Shown: positions 30,111-55,234, counted from the first letter of the stretch. The stretch is DNA of 64,000 nt from Rhea pennata (GCF_028389875.1 NW_026907680.1:2542001-2606000), one strand, 5' to 3'. The notes: generated by a model from the sequence alone, not told the origin. Numbers and translations are program-made.

Positions 30111-31422
30111 GAGTTCCGTGCAGCTCCACAGCCCTCCAGAATCGGCATGGAGAGCACAGATCTGCCTTTTGATGGGATCGGCTCCAGACGATAACAGTGC
30201 AAGTATCCCTTCAAGTGTATTGGATGCGGTGATTCCCTTGGTTTGGGCCTCAACAAAGCCAGGCAAAGCAAAAAACGCGACTCTGGTCAAAATAGAGCTG
30301 CAACCAGGAGCGAAGCCAGTTAGGGTGCATCAGTACCCTGTTAAGCTAGAAGCACGTAGAGGATTGGAACCCCTAATTAATGCCTTCTTGCAATATGGCT
30401 TGCTTAGAGAGTGTCAGTCTGAATTCAATACACCAATCCTGCCGGTAAGGAAACCGCACTCCCAAGAATATCAACTGGTCCAGGACCTGAGGGCAGTGAA
30501 CCAAATAACAAAAGATATCCATCCAAGTGTGCCAAACCTATATACTCTTTTAGCCTCAGTGCCTGAGACTAACAATTGTTTTACAGTGCTAGATTTAAAG
30601 ATGCTTTTTTCTGTATTCCTATAGAGGAACAAAGCCAGACAATTTTCGCCTTTGAATGGGAAAGTCCCACTACAAGGAAGAAGGAGCAGTTATGCTGGAC
30701 GGTTCTTCCTCAAGGATTCAAGGACAGCCCTATCCTGTTTGGTGAGATCTTGGCCAAAGAACTAGCCCAATGGCAGGAAGGTAACAAAAATGTCACTCTT
30801 TTACAGTATGTGGATGATATTTTGAGTGGAGTGGATTCAGAGCAAATATGTTTAGAGGCGACAGTGAGTCTGTTCAATTGTTTGGGACTTGCCGGGTATC
30901 GTGTTTCAAAGAAAAAGGCTCAGATTGCGAAGAAGGAAGTCCAATATCTTGGATTTAAAATATCAAAAGGAGAACGTGCACTAGGAGCGGAAAAAAAAGA
31001 GGCTATATGCCGAATTGCAGGACCCCGCACAAAAAGACAGCTGAGAAGATTCTTGGGAATGGCAGAATTTTGCCGTATATGGATCTCTAATTTTGTGCTG
31101 ATAACTAAACCTTTATATGCAGCCCTAAAGGGTCCGGGAGAATGGTTAGAGCGGACCCCAGAATGCCGTGCTAGTTTCGATGAAATAAAAAAGAAATTGA
31201 CGGAAGCTCCAGCACTGGGACTCCCAGATATGGCTAAACCCTTTCAATTGTATGTGCATGAGCGGCAGCAGGTGGCCTCGGGAGTAATGACCCAAATGCT
31301 TGGGAGCCGGAAAAGACCGGTGGCATATCTTTCTAAACAATTAGACAAAGTAAGTAAAGGATGGCCGGCCTGCCTCCGGGCTATAGCAGCCACCGTCTTT
31401 ATTAATACAAGAGGCCCGCACA
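30111..31422 (+). pseudogene. ERV reverse transcriptase, frameshifted
   Basis: The polymerase fingers/palm region includes the LVQDLRAVNQ motif (about 30,475) and the YVDD catalytic motif (about 30,807-30,818). The frame changes near 30,597, just after the VLDLK motif. Thumb and connection parts follow. The connection region appears to end abruptly near 31,415-31,435, consistent with an internal deletion before RNase H. Confidence 0.8.
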
Positions 31423-32083
31423 TTGACTCTGGGTAGCAGCTTTGTACAGAATGGAGAGAGAAAGGCTGGATATGCAGTAGTGACTCAATGGAAAGAAGTA
31501 GAAGCTAAACCATTGCCACAAAACACCTCAGCACAAGAGGCTGAAATCATTGCCCTTATACGAGCCCTTGAAATCGGAAAGAGCCAAAGAGTAAATATAG
31601 ATACTGACTCAAAGTATGCTTTTGGGGTAGTTCACACTCATGGAGCGATTTGGAAAGAACGAGGGCTCTTAAATTCTCAAGGAAGTAATATCAAGTATGG
31701 ACAAGAGATATTAAGATTGTTCAAAGCAACAGTGGAACCCAAAGAAGTAGCTATAATGCATTGCAAAGCCCACCAGAAGGGAAATAGTGAAGTGGCACAA
31801 GGAAACAGGAGAGCAGATATGGCAGCCAAAAAGGCAGCACTAGCAGGACAGGTGATTGGGGCTTTATTACCCAGTAGAAAAATGCAAATGAGACCTCCTG
31901 AATATTCAGACAATCAATTGGCAGAAAGGCTAAAATGTACAAAAAATGCTGAAGGGTGGTGGGTCACTCCAAATGGACAAGCTTTAACTACAGCCAAAAT
32001 GATGGAAGTGCTCCTCAAGAGACTGCATGAAGAAACTCACATGGGAGCAGATGCTATGATAAGCAGCGTAAAAAAGATATGCC
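31423..32083 (+). pseudogene. ERV RNase H region
   Basis: The open frame contains GSSFVQNGERKAGYAV, the SAQEAEIIAL acidic helix, the NIDTDSKYAF motif and HCKAHQKG. The segment expected just upstream is missing. Domain order is as in gammaretroviral pol. Confidence 0.8.
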
Positions 32084-33018
32084 GTGGGATCAAAGATGCT
32101 ATCAAATGCTGACCTTATTGTAAGGAGATGCCCCACCTGTTGTGCAACTAACCCCAAAATTCAGAAGAAACCACCTATGGGAGAACTAAGAAGAGGGTTA
32201 ACCCCAGGGGAACACTGGCAGATCGATTTCTCTGAATTGCCTAAATGCGGTTGGTTTAAATATTTATTTGTTTTGGTAGATACATTTTCTGGTTGGCCAG
32301 AAGCCTTCCCATGCTCCACCAATAGTGCAAAAGAGGTAATTAAAATTTTACTAAAAGAGAATTCCTCGATTTGGGATTCCTGAAGGCATATCCTGAAATA
32401 ATGGACTTCATTTTATTTCAGAGGTGGTTCAAGGAACATCCAGATTTTTACAGATGAAATGGGAATTACACACTCCATGCAGACCCCAGTCTAGCGGTAA
32501 GGTAGAAAGAATGAACCAAACACTTAAAAGACGTATTTCAAAACTGTGTCAGGAAACCCATCTTAAATGGGTAGATGTATTACCAATGGCCTTGATGAGA
32601 ATAAGAATAACCCCAAGAATAAAAAAGGGAGTAAGCCCTTTTGAAACACTTTACGGGAAACCTTACCCAATTAATGAAATAGGGGGATGAAGTGATCAAA
32701 GGCATGTAAGAGGGGAAGAAATGTTGAGGGAGTATTTATTGTCTTTGTCTCGGGTACTAACATCTTTACATAGGTACTTTAATCAACGTACCCCCCCTTC
32801 CATTGGATTCCCCTGTGCATGACTTCAAGCCTGGGCATCTAGTTTATATTCGGACATGGAAAGAAGAACCACTAAGAGAAAAGTGGAAAGGACCTTACCT
32901 GGTGCTTCTGACAACTGGTACTGCAGTAAAGGTGGAGGGAATAAGTTCCTGGACCCACTATTCCCGAATAAAGAAGGCACCTTTGAATGACTCGTGGACT
33001 GCCACACCCACAAGATAG
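32000..33018 (+). pseudogene. ERV integrase, multiply frameshifted
   Basis: Pieces lie in different frames: the HHCC zinc-binding part (LHEETHMGAD, then RRCPTCCA after a shift near 32,090); the core with WQIDFSELP and VLVDTFSGWPEA (first and second catalytic Asp); and, after a shift near 32,370-32,420, SSGKVERMNQTLK (catalytic Glu). A last piece (32,803-33,018) is the C-terminal DNA-binding part ([12 protein letters not shown]). Confidence 0.8.
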
Positions 33019-33462
33019 GTCCCAAGATAATACAGAAGTTACAAAAGTGATGAATTGCACTTGGAAAATTGAACTCTTTTACATGGAAATAGAGTGCTCT
33101 TAAGTGTTATTAGGTGTTATTTTGCATTCTGATAGTATTGTTAATTATAGATAGAGCTGATTTACAAGAATATTGATTTGTTTAATTTAATTTGTTTGCT
33201 ATAGAGTTAAGATGGAAAATGAGGACATTGTTAACTTTGTTATGCACGCTCATTGGTACAACTAACCTGATTTTGTAGCTTATACGGACCTTCAGAAAAA
33301 GTGACTCAGATTACCGCTTGCTTCCCTGTTCCCCAAATCTCCCGGATTACCCATGCCATGGGAAATACTTAGAATTAATTTAACATCCATGTAAGAATAA
33401 TTGAAGTTGTTTAAATGAGACTTGCTAGATAAGTGATATTAACAAGTCTCGAAGGGGGGAAT
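33019..33462 (+). other. ERV 3' non-coding remnant and polypurine tract
   Basis: No env reading frame was found. The stretch ends in a polypurine tract gaagggggga at 33,451-33,460, directly before the 3' LTR. Confidence 0.7.
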
Positions 33463-34017
33463 TGTTAGAGAAATACTGTGAGAAAAAAAACTTGCAAATA
33501 GTTAACACGACTCAAGGACAAGGGAGAGAGAAAAACAGTACTGCAAAGGATAACCAGCTCCGGCTAAATAACCTTGATGAAACCACAGCGCTGTGAAGAT
33601 TGTGAGGGGAAGGTAAGACAAAAACAGCAGAATAACCCAGAAGTGACCTTAGGTTCATTAAGGCTTATTAACATATTAAACTTCACACTCCTAAATGAAT
33701 AATGAGATGGAAATGACATGATAATGATGTTACCGCCTCTTCTTCGCTTCCTGTGCTAATTAACAAGAATGTGAAAGCGCAAGCGCAGAGCGATTACCTG
33801 AGGTAATGAAACTGTAACCAATAGAAAGATTTGTATAAAATACTCCCTGGAAAGCGTGTGTAAATCAAGAATGAGAGGGGGAGGAGGTGTGTTAGCTTTG
33901 TGGATCTACCACCTAGCCCCCATCTCTACACAGAAATGAAATGAACAAATATCTCGACCCTGTGTGTCTATTGGTTGCTTGCACACCGGGTAACAGAACC
34001 CAGATTTTGGGACAACA
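33463..34017 (+). repeat. 3' LTR
   Basis: It begins TGTTAGAG, ends GACAACA and is 555 bp. It differs from the 5' LTR in a cluster of substitutions in the U3/R part (33,815-33,900), where the TATA-like stretch is also altered. Confidence 0.9.
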
Positions 34018-35388
34018 GTATCGCAGTTTTACCCCTCTGTTTAAAAAAATAAACCACATCAACTTCTAACCCCCTTTTTGATTTGCCTGAATTTGCAATG
34101 GATCCCCCCCTTAAAAAGTGGGGCCCGCTCTTTGAAACAAAGGCAAGTGTTTTCCCCCAAAAGCCAATTCCGCAGAAGGGGAACGGCGGCACGTGCAGGC
34201 GTGGTGAGACGCTCGCGCAGGCGTCGTTCCGCAGCGGGGACGTTCCACTGCTGCCCGAGCTTTGAGACCGTCACTGCAACGGGAACCGCAGCTTGGCCGG
34301 CGGCCCCAGAGCTTGACTCGTTCCCGAGAAGCCGGAGGCTCTGGCCAGGCGGCGGCCACTCGCCCCCAAGAAGTTCCTGGCGAGGCAGCAGGAACTTCGG
34401 GGTGTTCCCCGAAGTTCCTGGGATGAGCCCACGCAGGTGTATCCACTCTGGTTTCATGTGGGGATGCTGAAGCCACATGCCAGTCTGCAAGGCCCTAAAA
34501 GTAAGGAGCTGCTAGCAGAAAAGCTAACATGAGAAATAAAAGAATTTTTAAAAAATTAAAAAGCAAAGGCAGGGTAATGTTCTAGTCGTACTCGATCACC
34601 CACAACATCTTCTGTCTCGTAAGATGGTCACATTTGAATGGTATGCTTATTTTGTTTTGGTTTAAATCTATCTTATAAACACCTACTGAAACCAGCAAGT
34701 CAAAAAGTTTTCTCTTTCCCTTATATCTGCAGTGGAAACACCTGAAGCATCCAGAGAGGTCACAAAATCCAATTATTCCAATGAGCAGGGATAAAAGACA
34801 ACGTCCTTTCAGATCGCATGTAATTAAATTAACCAAAAATCGGTGTAAGCGCTAACTTGGCGCCTGTTATGCCCGTCTGGAATCTCTTGGATCTTGTGAA
34901 TCCGGCAGTTGGCCGCGTTGCAGTAACTGTCTTTTCAAGGGACTGCTCGCCAGCGAGCGGCTGGGTACAACTGCGGGAGACACGTCCCAGCTGCGCTGCT
35001 GCATTCCACCCTCAAACGCGGCAAGCGCGGGTTCATTGCTGAGCCCTGCGGGCAGTTAAGCTCTTTAGAGTGCTTGAAGAGTAAATGCAACAGAAATAGC
35101 AAGGGGGGTTTAAATACGATTTGTTAAGGTGAGGAGCCAAATAGAAAAGACCTGCCTGGAGTTCCTGTTTAGATACATTTCATCAGTAAAAAACAATACA
35201 ACGTTTTACAGAGTATCCTCCCCAAAACTGTACAGAAATTACAAACATTTCCCCTCTGTCCATAAAGCAGAGTTTAAATTATCCCATTTCATAGTCCATA
35301 TTCAAGGCAACAAGTGAAACAATGCTGCTCAGTTCGTCTTGTAGGAGAAGCAGGATCGTTCTTCTGAGCTGCAGTCCTGCTGGAGATG
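34018..35388. other. Spacer between ERV and TMEM209, with CpG-rich block and hairpin
   Basis: This is not related to the arm sequence on the other side of the ERV. A CpG-rich block spans about 34,140-34,470. Within it is a perfect hairpin: AGGAACTTCGGGG (34,390-34,402) and its reverse complement (34,407-34,419) around a 4-nt loop. A second GC-rich patch lies at 34,860-35,060. The part just below 35,389 is presumably TMEM209 3' UTR. No gene was recognised. Confidence 0.5.
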
Positions 35389-48761
<13,373 letters not shown>

Positions 48762-48780
<19 letters not shown>

Positions 48781-49030
48781 CAGGGGGACGCCGTTGCCAG
48801 GGGAACACCGATCCCAGCCGGATGCCGTTGCCAGGGAGACGCCGTTGCCAGGGGAACGCCGATCCCAGCTGGATGCCGTTGCCAGGGGGACGCCGTTGCC
48901 AGGGGAACGCCGATCCCAGCTGGATGCCGTTGCCGGGGGGACGCCGTTGCCAGGGGGACGCGGATCCCAGCTGGATGCCGTTGCCAGGGGGACGCCGTTG
49001 CCAGGGGGACGCCGTTGCCAGGGTGACGCG
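48762..49030. repeat. 51-bp higher-order minisatellite built of 17-bp subunits
   Basis: Subunit GACGCCGTTGCCAGGGG and relatives are organised as 51-bp blocks. Each block has two GTTGCC subunits followed by one variant subunit (aacgccgatcccagctg), with blocks starting near 48,822, 48,873, 48,924 and 48,975. About a dozen GTTGCC motifs result, all in the same direction. It sits next to the duplicated CRE/CCAAT promoter. Open frames across it reflect repetition, not a gene. Confidence 0.8.
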
Positions 49031-49524
49031 CAGCCGCCCCGGACGCCCCGGCCGATGGCGCCTGCCCGACCCGGCCGCAAGCGGTGCCAGGCGCCATGGC
49101 GGCCCCAGCGCGGCGGCCGCGACGCCCCCCGCGCCCTGCTGCCCGCCTTGGCCGCCACCGGCCGTGCCCACACCCGGCCGTACCCTTCCCCTGCTCGGCT
49201 CCCACTACGGCCGTGTGCGGGCACACCCCCCGGCTGCCCCACGCCAGAGCCTGGCCAAACGTGTTGCTCCTGCCTGCAAACCTCACCGCGAGGAGCAGGG
49301 AGGAATAAAAGCACCGCTGGCCGCTGAAAGGGAGCACAACGAGTTACAGCAGACCGCTCTGTGAGCGCGGGCCAGCGGACAACCTCAGCTGCTCCAAAAC
49401 CCTTCCTGCCTTTGCCTCAGATCCCAAGCACCAACCTGAAAGTAAGAAAGCCTAAAAAAGGAGATTAACTACAAGCCTAGACCGCACAGTTATCGATAAA
49501 CACAGTGTCTAACGCTTGGCCACT
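49031..49524. other. GC-rich to unique spacer up to the right arm
   Basis: A CpG-rich piece to about 49,260 is followed by ordinary sequence with an AATAAA at about 49,312. A divergent partner gene for TMEM209 could start here, but no protein family was recognised. The right arm begins at about 49,525. Confidence 0.4.
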
Positions 49525-49626
49525 CTGTGCAGTGTGCTGTAGGTGACCCTGCTTGAGCAGGGGGGGTTGGACGAGATGATCTCCAGAGGCCCCTTCCAAC
49601 CTCCACCCTTCGATGATTCTGTGATG
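49525..49626 (+). mobile_element. CR1 LINE 3' tail at the inner edge of the right arm
   Basis: CR1 terminal sequence (gcagggggggttggacgag, then attctgtgat) pairs with 23,727-23,826. Upstream of 49,525 the two loci differ. Confidence 0.65.
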
Positions 49627-50668
49627 GGCGCTTTCTCTCGCAGCTCGTGCTGTGGGGGGAATGGAAAATGCGTGGAGGACAAAGAGGCTAGAAGCTGGTC
49701 TGAGGTGCGGATCCTTACCGAGGCTTGTCAGTCTGCAGAGAGAAGGGGACTCAATCCTCATGTAGTGCTGATGAAAGTCTCCCTGAGCAGGCGCTCAAGC
49801 AAAGCTCCTGCATTTGCAGATGCGCGCGCACCAGATGGAACGATGAAGCCTGGTCCTCCAGAATCGCCATTGCTAGTGAGGGGCCGCAGGCTTTGCCCTG
49901 ACTTGGGCTTGCTGGAGTGTCAAGGTGGAGCAGAGTGGCACTTGGAGGAGGCTCTCCTTCAGCAGCTTAAAGGCCTGCCAGCTTTCCTGAGCTCCTTTGC
50001 CCTTCTGAGCTGCCTCCCCTGGCGTCCCCCTAGCAGGTCTCTGCAGAAGGGGAAGCCTGCTCGCCTCAAGGCCAGCCTCTGGGCTCTGCTGCTCTCCTTC
50101 CTACCTGCCCTCAGGCTCTGCAACTCCACTAGTTCCCAGGTGCTACAGCCCAGGTGGCCATGGACGCTGCTGGCACCAAGCCTCCGGGGTGGCCGCTTCC
50201 CCTTCTGGCCCTGGGCACCCGCCTTCTTCCCCTCACACCTGCAAAAGCCCAGCACTCAAGGGCACCCAAGACACACACAAGAGCTGGCAGTTCCCTCCCA
50301 CCACGCAGCCAGCACTGGGCCCCAGCAAGGGGGGCCCAGGCTCAAGCACTTCCTCCCCTCAGAGGCGTACAGCAGCTTTTTCCTCCTCTCCCCACAGGCC
50401 CCCTGGCCCCAGGACATGCGTTGGCCATGGCAGGGCCCTCTCCACGCCTCTCTCCAGCACCAACAAGACGCAGCACACCCCTAGGCCACAGCCACCACAG
50501 CTGCAGCCAAAGAGCTACAGCATGACCGCGGCAGAGAGCTGCCCTGGCAGCAGCCCCTGAGCCCTGACTCCTCAGCTCTGCTCTTCAGGCCTCTCCAAAG
50601 TTCCCACGCTGCAAACGCACGAGCTCACTGCACACCCAGCCAAGAGCCACCCGACTTGGGGCAGTTGG
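49627..50668. other. 3' flank of gene 3 (arm sequence)
   Basis: Counterpart of 22,679-23,726. It contains a 313-codon plus-strand open frame (49,543-50,484) that also exists, 303 codons long, in the left arm. No family recognised. Confidence 0.4.
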
Positions 50669-50669
50669 T

Positions 50670-50786
50670 TTAATTCAGCTTCAGAGAACTTCCTGGGTGC
50701 TCGCGTGGCTCACAAGTAGTGCTGGTGCTGCTGCTGCTGCTCCTGCTGCTACTTGGCTGTGTCTCTGCACACAGCTCTTCTAACCC
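50670..50786 (-). CDS. CCDC81-like gene 3, shortened Ser-rich terminal exon
   Basis: On the minus strand, after cttcccag, the exon reads GLEELCAETQPSSSRSSSSS and finishes TCEPREHPGSSLKLN and TAA (50,670-50,672). It has 39 codons including the stop. Start and end match the gene 1 and gene 2 exons, but almost all of the Ser/Gly repeat is absent. The ATTAAA signal (50,669-50,674) still overlaps the stop. The shortening preserves the reading frame. Confidence 0.7.
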   Translation of the reverse strand, partial: GLEELCAETQPSSSRSSSSSTSTTCEPREHPGSSLKLN

Positions 50787-51453
50787 CTGGGAAGAAGGTA
50801 GAAATGAACAGGCTGTGTTCTGCCCCACTAGAAAGGCTGAGAAAGTCTGCAGAGTAGTGCAGGCTAGTGTTCGCTGATGGTTTTGCTATATTGACTGTCA
50901 TGGGACTTGAGACCTTGTTTGGACACTGCTAATCTGTTGTGAACCAAGACTGGGGGGGTACCTGTGTCCAGTATTCAGCAGTCAAGGAGAGCTTTGCAAA
51001 GGGGCACACCAACACTGGAAGCATCCCCTTGCGCTCAGCTACTCAGATTTTGCAGGTGCCACTGTTGGAGGCCATTCTCAGCACTCAACAGCTGCCCCCT
51101 TGGCTGGAAGGCAAGGCTGAGCCCAGGCCAGCCCTGTGGCTTGCTCATGGGGCAATGGGGTTGCACCTTGTCTCTCTCGCTCGGCCTCAGAGCCCTCCTG
51201 CTTCTCTCCTCCCCTACTCCCTCAACCCCGCTCCCATTTGCAGAAACAGCCCTTCAGCTCCACAGCAGTGCTGGGCTTTTGCTGGGGGCTGCGGAGAGGG
51301 ACTTAGTGACAGGCTTTAAGCCACATCAAGCCCATGTCAGGAAAAGTCACAGCACGCTCTAGGCAGCACAGTGGCTCCGGGATTACAAGTGGCACCCCTT
51401 GCTGCCTCACTGCCCCTCAGTTCTGCCAGGCTTCTCCTGGAGCTGCCACATAC

Positions 51454-51708
51454 CTGCCCTGTCTTGCAAGGCCCCTCTTGACTGTCCAGTCCTTCCTCCT
51501 CTTCCTCTAGGCAGGAGAAGTAGACCTTCAGGGTCACTTGCTTGTCTTCTCCCAGCTGGTATTGGATGATCTTTTGAATACTGGGCTTTTCTTCAGCCAG
51601 ATTCTCAGCACCCTCCTGCACCTGCAAGACAACTCCACACTGTGCAATGTGCCCCACTTCCAAGTCCACTCCGCTGCTCTCCACATGTTCCTCATCAGCA
51701 TCTGGAGA
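51454..51708 (-). CDS. CCDC81-like gene 3, E exon
   Basis: 255 nt, same borders as 20,863-21,117, reading SPDADEEHVESSGVDL and then YQLGEDKQVTLKVYF with the acidic run. No frameshift within the exon. A 1-nt difference from gene 2 just upstream lies outside the predicted exon. Confidence 0.6.
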
Positions 51709-52395
51709 CTGCAGGACCTCGGCAATCACCAGGCCCCTGGCTCTGGCTTGGCCTGGGCCCCCCGCCGGACAACGGCTGCTGCAGGCAGGGACTCTGCAGC
51801 CCCAGCTGCAGAAGAGCAAGGGGCTCCACAACATTCCCCAGCTACATCACAGCCTGAGCAGGGTTCCCTGCCTTTCCCATGGGATCAGTCTCCGATGTCT
51901 CCTGCTGCCAAATAAATTGTGGAGGGCATTGTCACTTCCAGGAGCAGCAAGTGCGGGCTTCAACATGGTGGTTTTCTTGAAGGGAAGGTTACTTACACTC
52001 TCCTTTGAACCTTGTTTTGAACCTTCCTGTCAGCATCCTTTTGCCCCAAAGGAAAGCTGAACAAGGCTGAATATCCCTTTCTTGTTTGCACCAAGCATCT
52101 CAATAATCACGCAGCTAAGCAGAAACTGCCCATCTTCTATCACAGAAAGAACCAGAAATTCCACTGCCACCAGAAAGAGGACCCCAGTGGCTCTACAGGC
52201 GTGTTCATGGAGAGTGCAGCACTGAGAGATGCATTGTAAAACTAGAGCACCGCCTTTGAACTCAAAGCCCTGGACAAAGTCAGCCAGGGCTCAAAGAAGG
52301 GCACTGGAAGGGCTCTTGTACAACCAGCAACCACAGGACAATGCATTTGCAGAATGCAGGCTAGCACAAGAAGGACCCCAGTCAGGAACACTTAC

Positions 52396-54179
52396 CACTC
52401 CTGTGTTCTGATGGCCTACATTCACAGGCTGTGTAGCACGTACCCTAGCTTCTGGACGTGGTTTCTTTCCACCTGCTGCTGCATTCTGTGCAGAGCACTG
52501 TGAGGAGACTGGGAATGGACTGCAAATATACACACGGGGAGGTGGTATGAGCACAGGGGGAGTAGGATCTCCACTCCCCCCTCACAAGCTGGGCACCTGC
52601 TTCTGCAGCAGAAGGCAGTGCTGCAGCAGAAGCACAGGGGTTCCACTGACTGCAGGTACATCAACAGCTGTGAAGACTACCCCCAAATAAAACACTCAGG
52701 GCTGCACATCATGCCCGAAAGAGAGCTCTAAGCTCGCCCACAGCATGACTTTCTCTCCATGCAGTGAGGATAGAAGCAGGGTCAGCTACAGGACAGGCTC
52801 CAACTCATACCACTACCCCTGTCCTGCCACATGCATTAGCCACTGCTCCATGGCCCCAAAGACTCTGTGTTCAGGGATGGGCAATGGATGGTTGCTGGGC
52901 TCCCAGTGTCAAAGAAGGAGAAAGGCATCAAGGCAGTCAAGCACAAAGCCTTTGGCAGCTGGGAGCCAGCACAGAGCTCTGAAGAACCCTTCCCCACAGA
53001 CAGAGCCCATATGAAGGCGGAGCATGCGTGCAGGTCACTGGGACTCAGCCGCTGGGAAGCCTTGCTCCCAAAGCACTTTCAGAGCAGCCTGCCCCAGCCC
53101 TGGCAATGCAGCCCTAACCAACCTGTGCTGGGTGGCTGCTCCCTTCATCAGGCAGGGGGAAAGAAGCAAGGCAAAGTACTCACGTTGGAAAAATACTTGG
53201 AAGAGGAGTAGAGGACAAAAAAGGAGCCGCTCTAGTGGCTGTGAACATTGAGTCCCTCATCACCTTCATCTGCAAAGGTGAGAAAGAGAGGTGAGATGCT
53301 GCCAAGGAAAGGATCTTGCTGCTCACAAGGGCAGCCCATGTTTCCATGCTTCAGAGAAGAAGCTGCCTCTCAGAATTGCAGAAACAACCCTTGCTCTTGC
53401 TCTGCAGCCCCTCCATTCTACACAACAACAGCTGTGGGGGAATAGGGGAGAATGGCTAAAAGCTCTGGCAGGCTTTTGTCGAGGGCAAGAGCCGAGAGTC
53501 TGAGTTAAGAGAGCAGTTCCTGCCTATAGAGAATTCAAGGGAGGGAAGCCCAGGGGAAGGCAGCTCACTAAACTCTAGGGAAATGTGTCGGTCAGCCTGC
53601 TAGGGAGGATGAGAGAGAGCAGTGGGGGCTGCAATACATCTGTTTTACCAGGAGGAAACGTTTTTCTCAGTCCCTGCGCTCATCCTTTCCCTAAACCTTC
53701 CTGTCAGCACCCTTTTGCTCTGAAAGGCAGTTGAGCAAGGCTGAACATCCCTTTCTTGTTCAGACCAAGCATCTGAATAATCACACAGCTGAGCAAAAAC
53801 TCTCCATCTCGTATTACAGAAAGGCTCAGTGCTTCCATGGCCACCAGAAAGAGCAGTGTGTTCATGGAGAGTGCAGGAGTTACAGATATATTGTAAAACT
53901 AGTGCACAAGTGGCATTTCTGAAAGCAAAGCCCCAGGGAAAGTCCGACAAGGCTAAGCAGAACCCATGGGAAGGGCCCTTCTACAGCCAGTGCCCAGAGC
54001 ACAATGCTTTGGCAGAAAGCAAGCTGGCAAAAGAAGGACCTCCATCAGGAGCACCTACCTCTGTTGACTTCTGATGGCCATGTACAGGCCACGCAGCTGC
54101 TGCTCGAGCTTCTGGCATTTGCGTCCTCCTGCCCAGTAATTCCTTCTTCGCAGAATGTGAGTGAATTCCTGGAAGCATG
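52396..54179 (-). pseudogene. CCDC81-like gene 3, remaining B1, A and B exons (5'-truncated gene)
   Basis: Minus-strand exons are B1-like 54179-54059 (MLPGIHSHSAKKELLG, 121 nt), A 53269-53184 (MKVMRDSMFTATRAAP, 86 nt) and B 52519-52396 (PFPVSSQCSAQNAAAGGKK, 124 nt). All keep borders and phase and lead into the E and terminal exons. Only one A-B pair is present, against three in gene 2. Both HU domains, A1, C, D and the promoter are missing because of the deletion at about 55,513. The copy is a 5'-truncated gene unless it has acquired another start. Confidence 0.65.
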
Positions 54180-54732
54180 CTGCAAATACACACCACGGGG
54201 ATGTGTGCCACAGGACACTCAGGACTGCACAACATGCCCAAAAGAAAACTCGAGGAGCCCACAGTTGAGACTTTTTCTCCAGGCACCAAGGAGAGCAGCA
54301 GCGTCAGCTCCAAGGACAGGCTCCAGGACACACCATTACCCACTGTCCTGAGCACTCCAGTAGCCACTGCTGTGTAGCCCCCAAGGACAAGCTTTCTTGG
54401 AAGCTTCAGGAATGGAACCGGGAATAACTGCTCCGTCCCTTGCAGTCCTTCTCTCTTCAGGCACTTATGTCCCTCCTTCCCATCCTCTTCAAAGAGCCCA
54501 AACAACCTGTCCTTGCCTCTAAGGGCTGCCTGAGCCAAGGGCACATCCTCTCGAGCCTGCTGCTCGCCACCCCTGACTGCTGCCTGGAAATGACCTTCCT
54601 TCCTCCTTGCTGCTGGCAGTCAAAGGAAGGGCATTGCCCAAGGGGAAACACCACAGCTTTGGGGAGATATTCACCCAAGGCACTCCTCCCCTCCAGCAGC
54701 ATTCCTTGCAGCCCTCTCTTCCACCTCACTCC

Positions 54733-55234
54733 TCTCTACTAGGCTGCTCACCACAGCTCTACATGCCTGGAGACATTGTTGGCAAAGGATTCTGTGGCAG
54801 CAGGCACAGAGGCTCTCTCTCACCTGAAACAGGGCCCTCCTGCCTCTTCCAGGCCCTGCATGTATGTGCACACACATAGACTCCCCTTTGCATTCACATC
54901 CACCAACTCTGCACAAGTGTGTGTCATGCTTCAGTGACACACAGAGATGCCAGCCAGTGGGGTGTAGTCACACTCTGTTGGTGCCAGCCACCAGAGGGGA
55001 CTTCAAAGGAAGAAAAGGGCTCCTAGCTCCCAAAATTCATCCACAACTCTGCAAACAGCCTCTGCTCCTTGGCCTTGCTGCCAGCAGGGCTCCGATTTCA
55101 CTTTGACATACAAAGCTCGATCCTGTCCTGGCCACAAAAGACATCCTCCACCTTTCCTCCTGCCTAACTGCATACTCACAGGTCTGAGCAAACAACGCAC
55201 ACCCTGCGGCAAAGCTCACACCAACACCTCCCTC
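54733..55234. other. Right-arm-specific insertion in gene 3 intron
   Basis: About 500 bp without counterpart in the left arm (which would fall near 14,700). It contains a short GT/CA-rich stretch near 54,865-54,925. No element family recognised. Confidence 0.4.

Larger units (their letters stand above)
27349..34017 (+). mobile_element. Gammaretrovirus-like ERV without env
   Basis: The provirus is 6.7 kb: 5' LTR 27,349-27,901, primer-binding site at 27,905, gag, pro, pol, polypurine tract, 3' LTR 33,463-34,017. A gamma-like origin is indicated by a single CCHC box at the end of gag and by pro-pol continuing in the gag frame after one stop codon. The coding region carries several independent breaks, so it is not expected to be functional. 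No env is present: only about 440 bp separate the end of pol from the 3' LTR. Flanks differ (gttgg before, gtatc after), so there is no target-site duplication. Confidence 0.9.

Noticed and set aside
29980-33018. ERV pol pieces as possible intact host genes
   Set aside because: They are in different frames, with stops and a probable deletion, and lie between LTRs in normal pol order.
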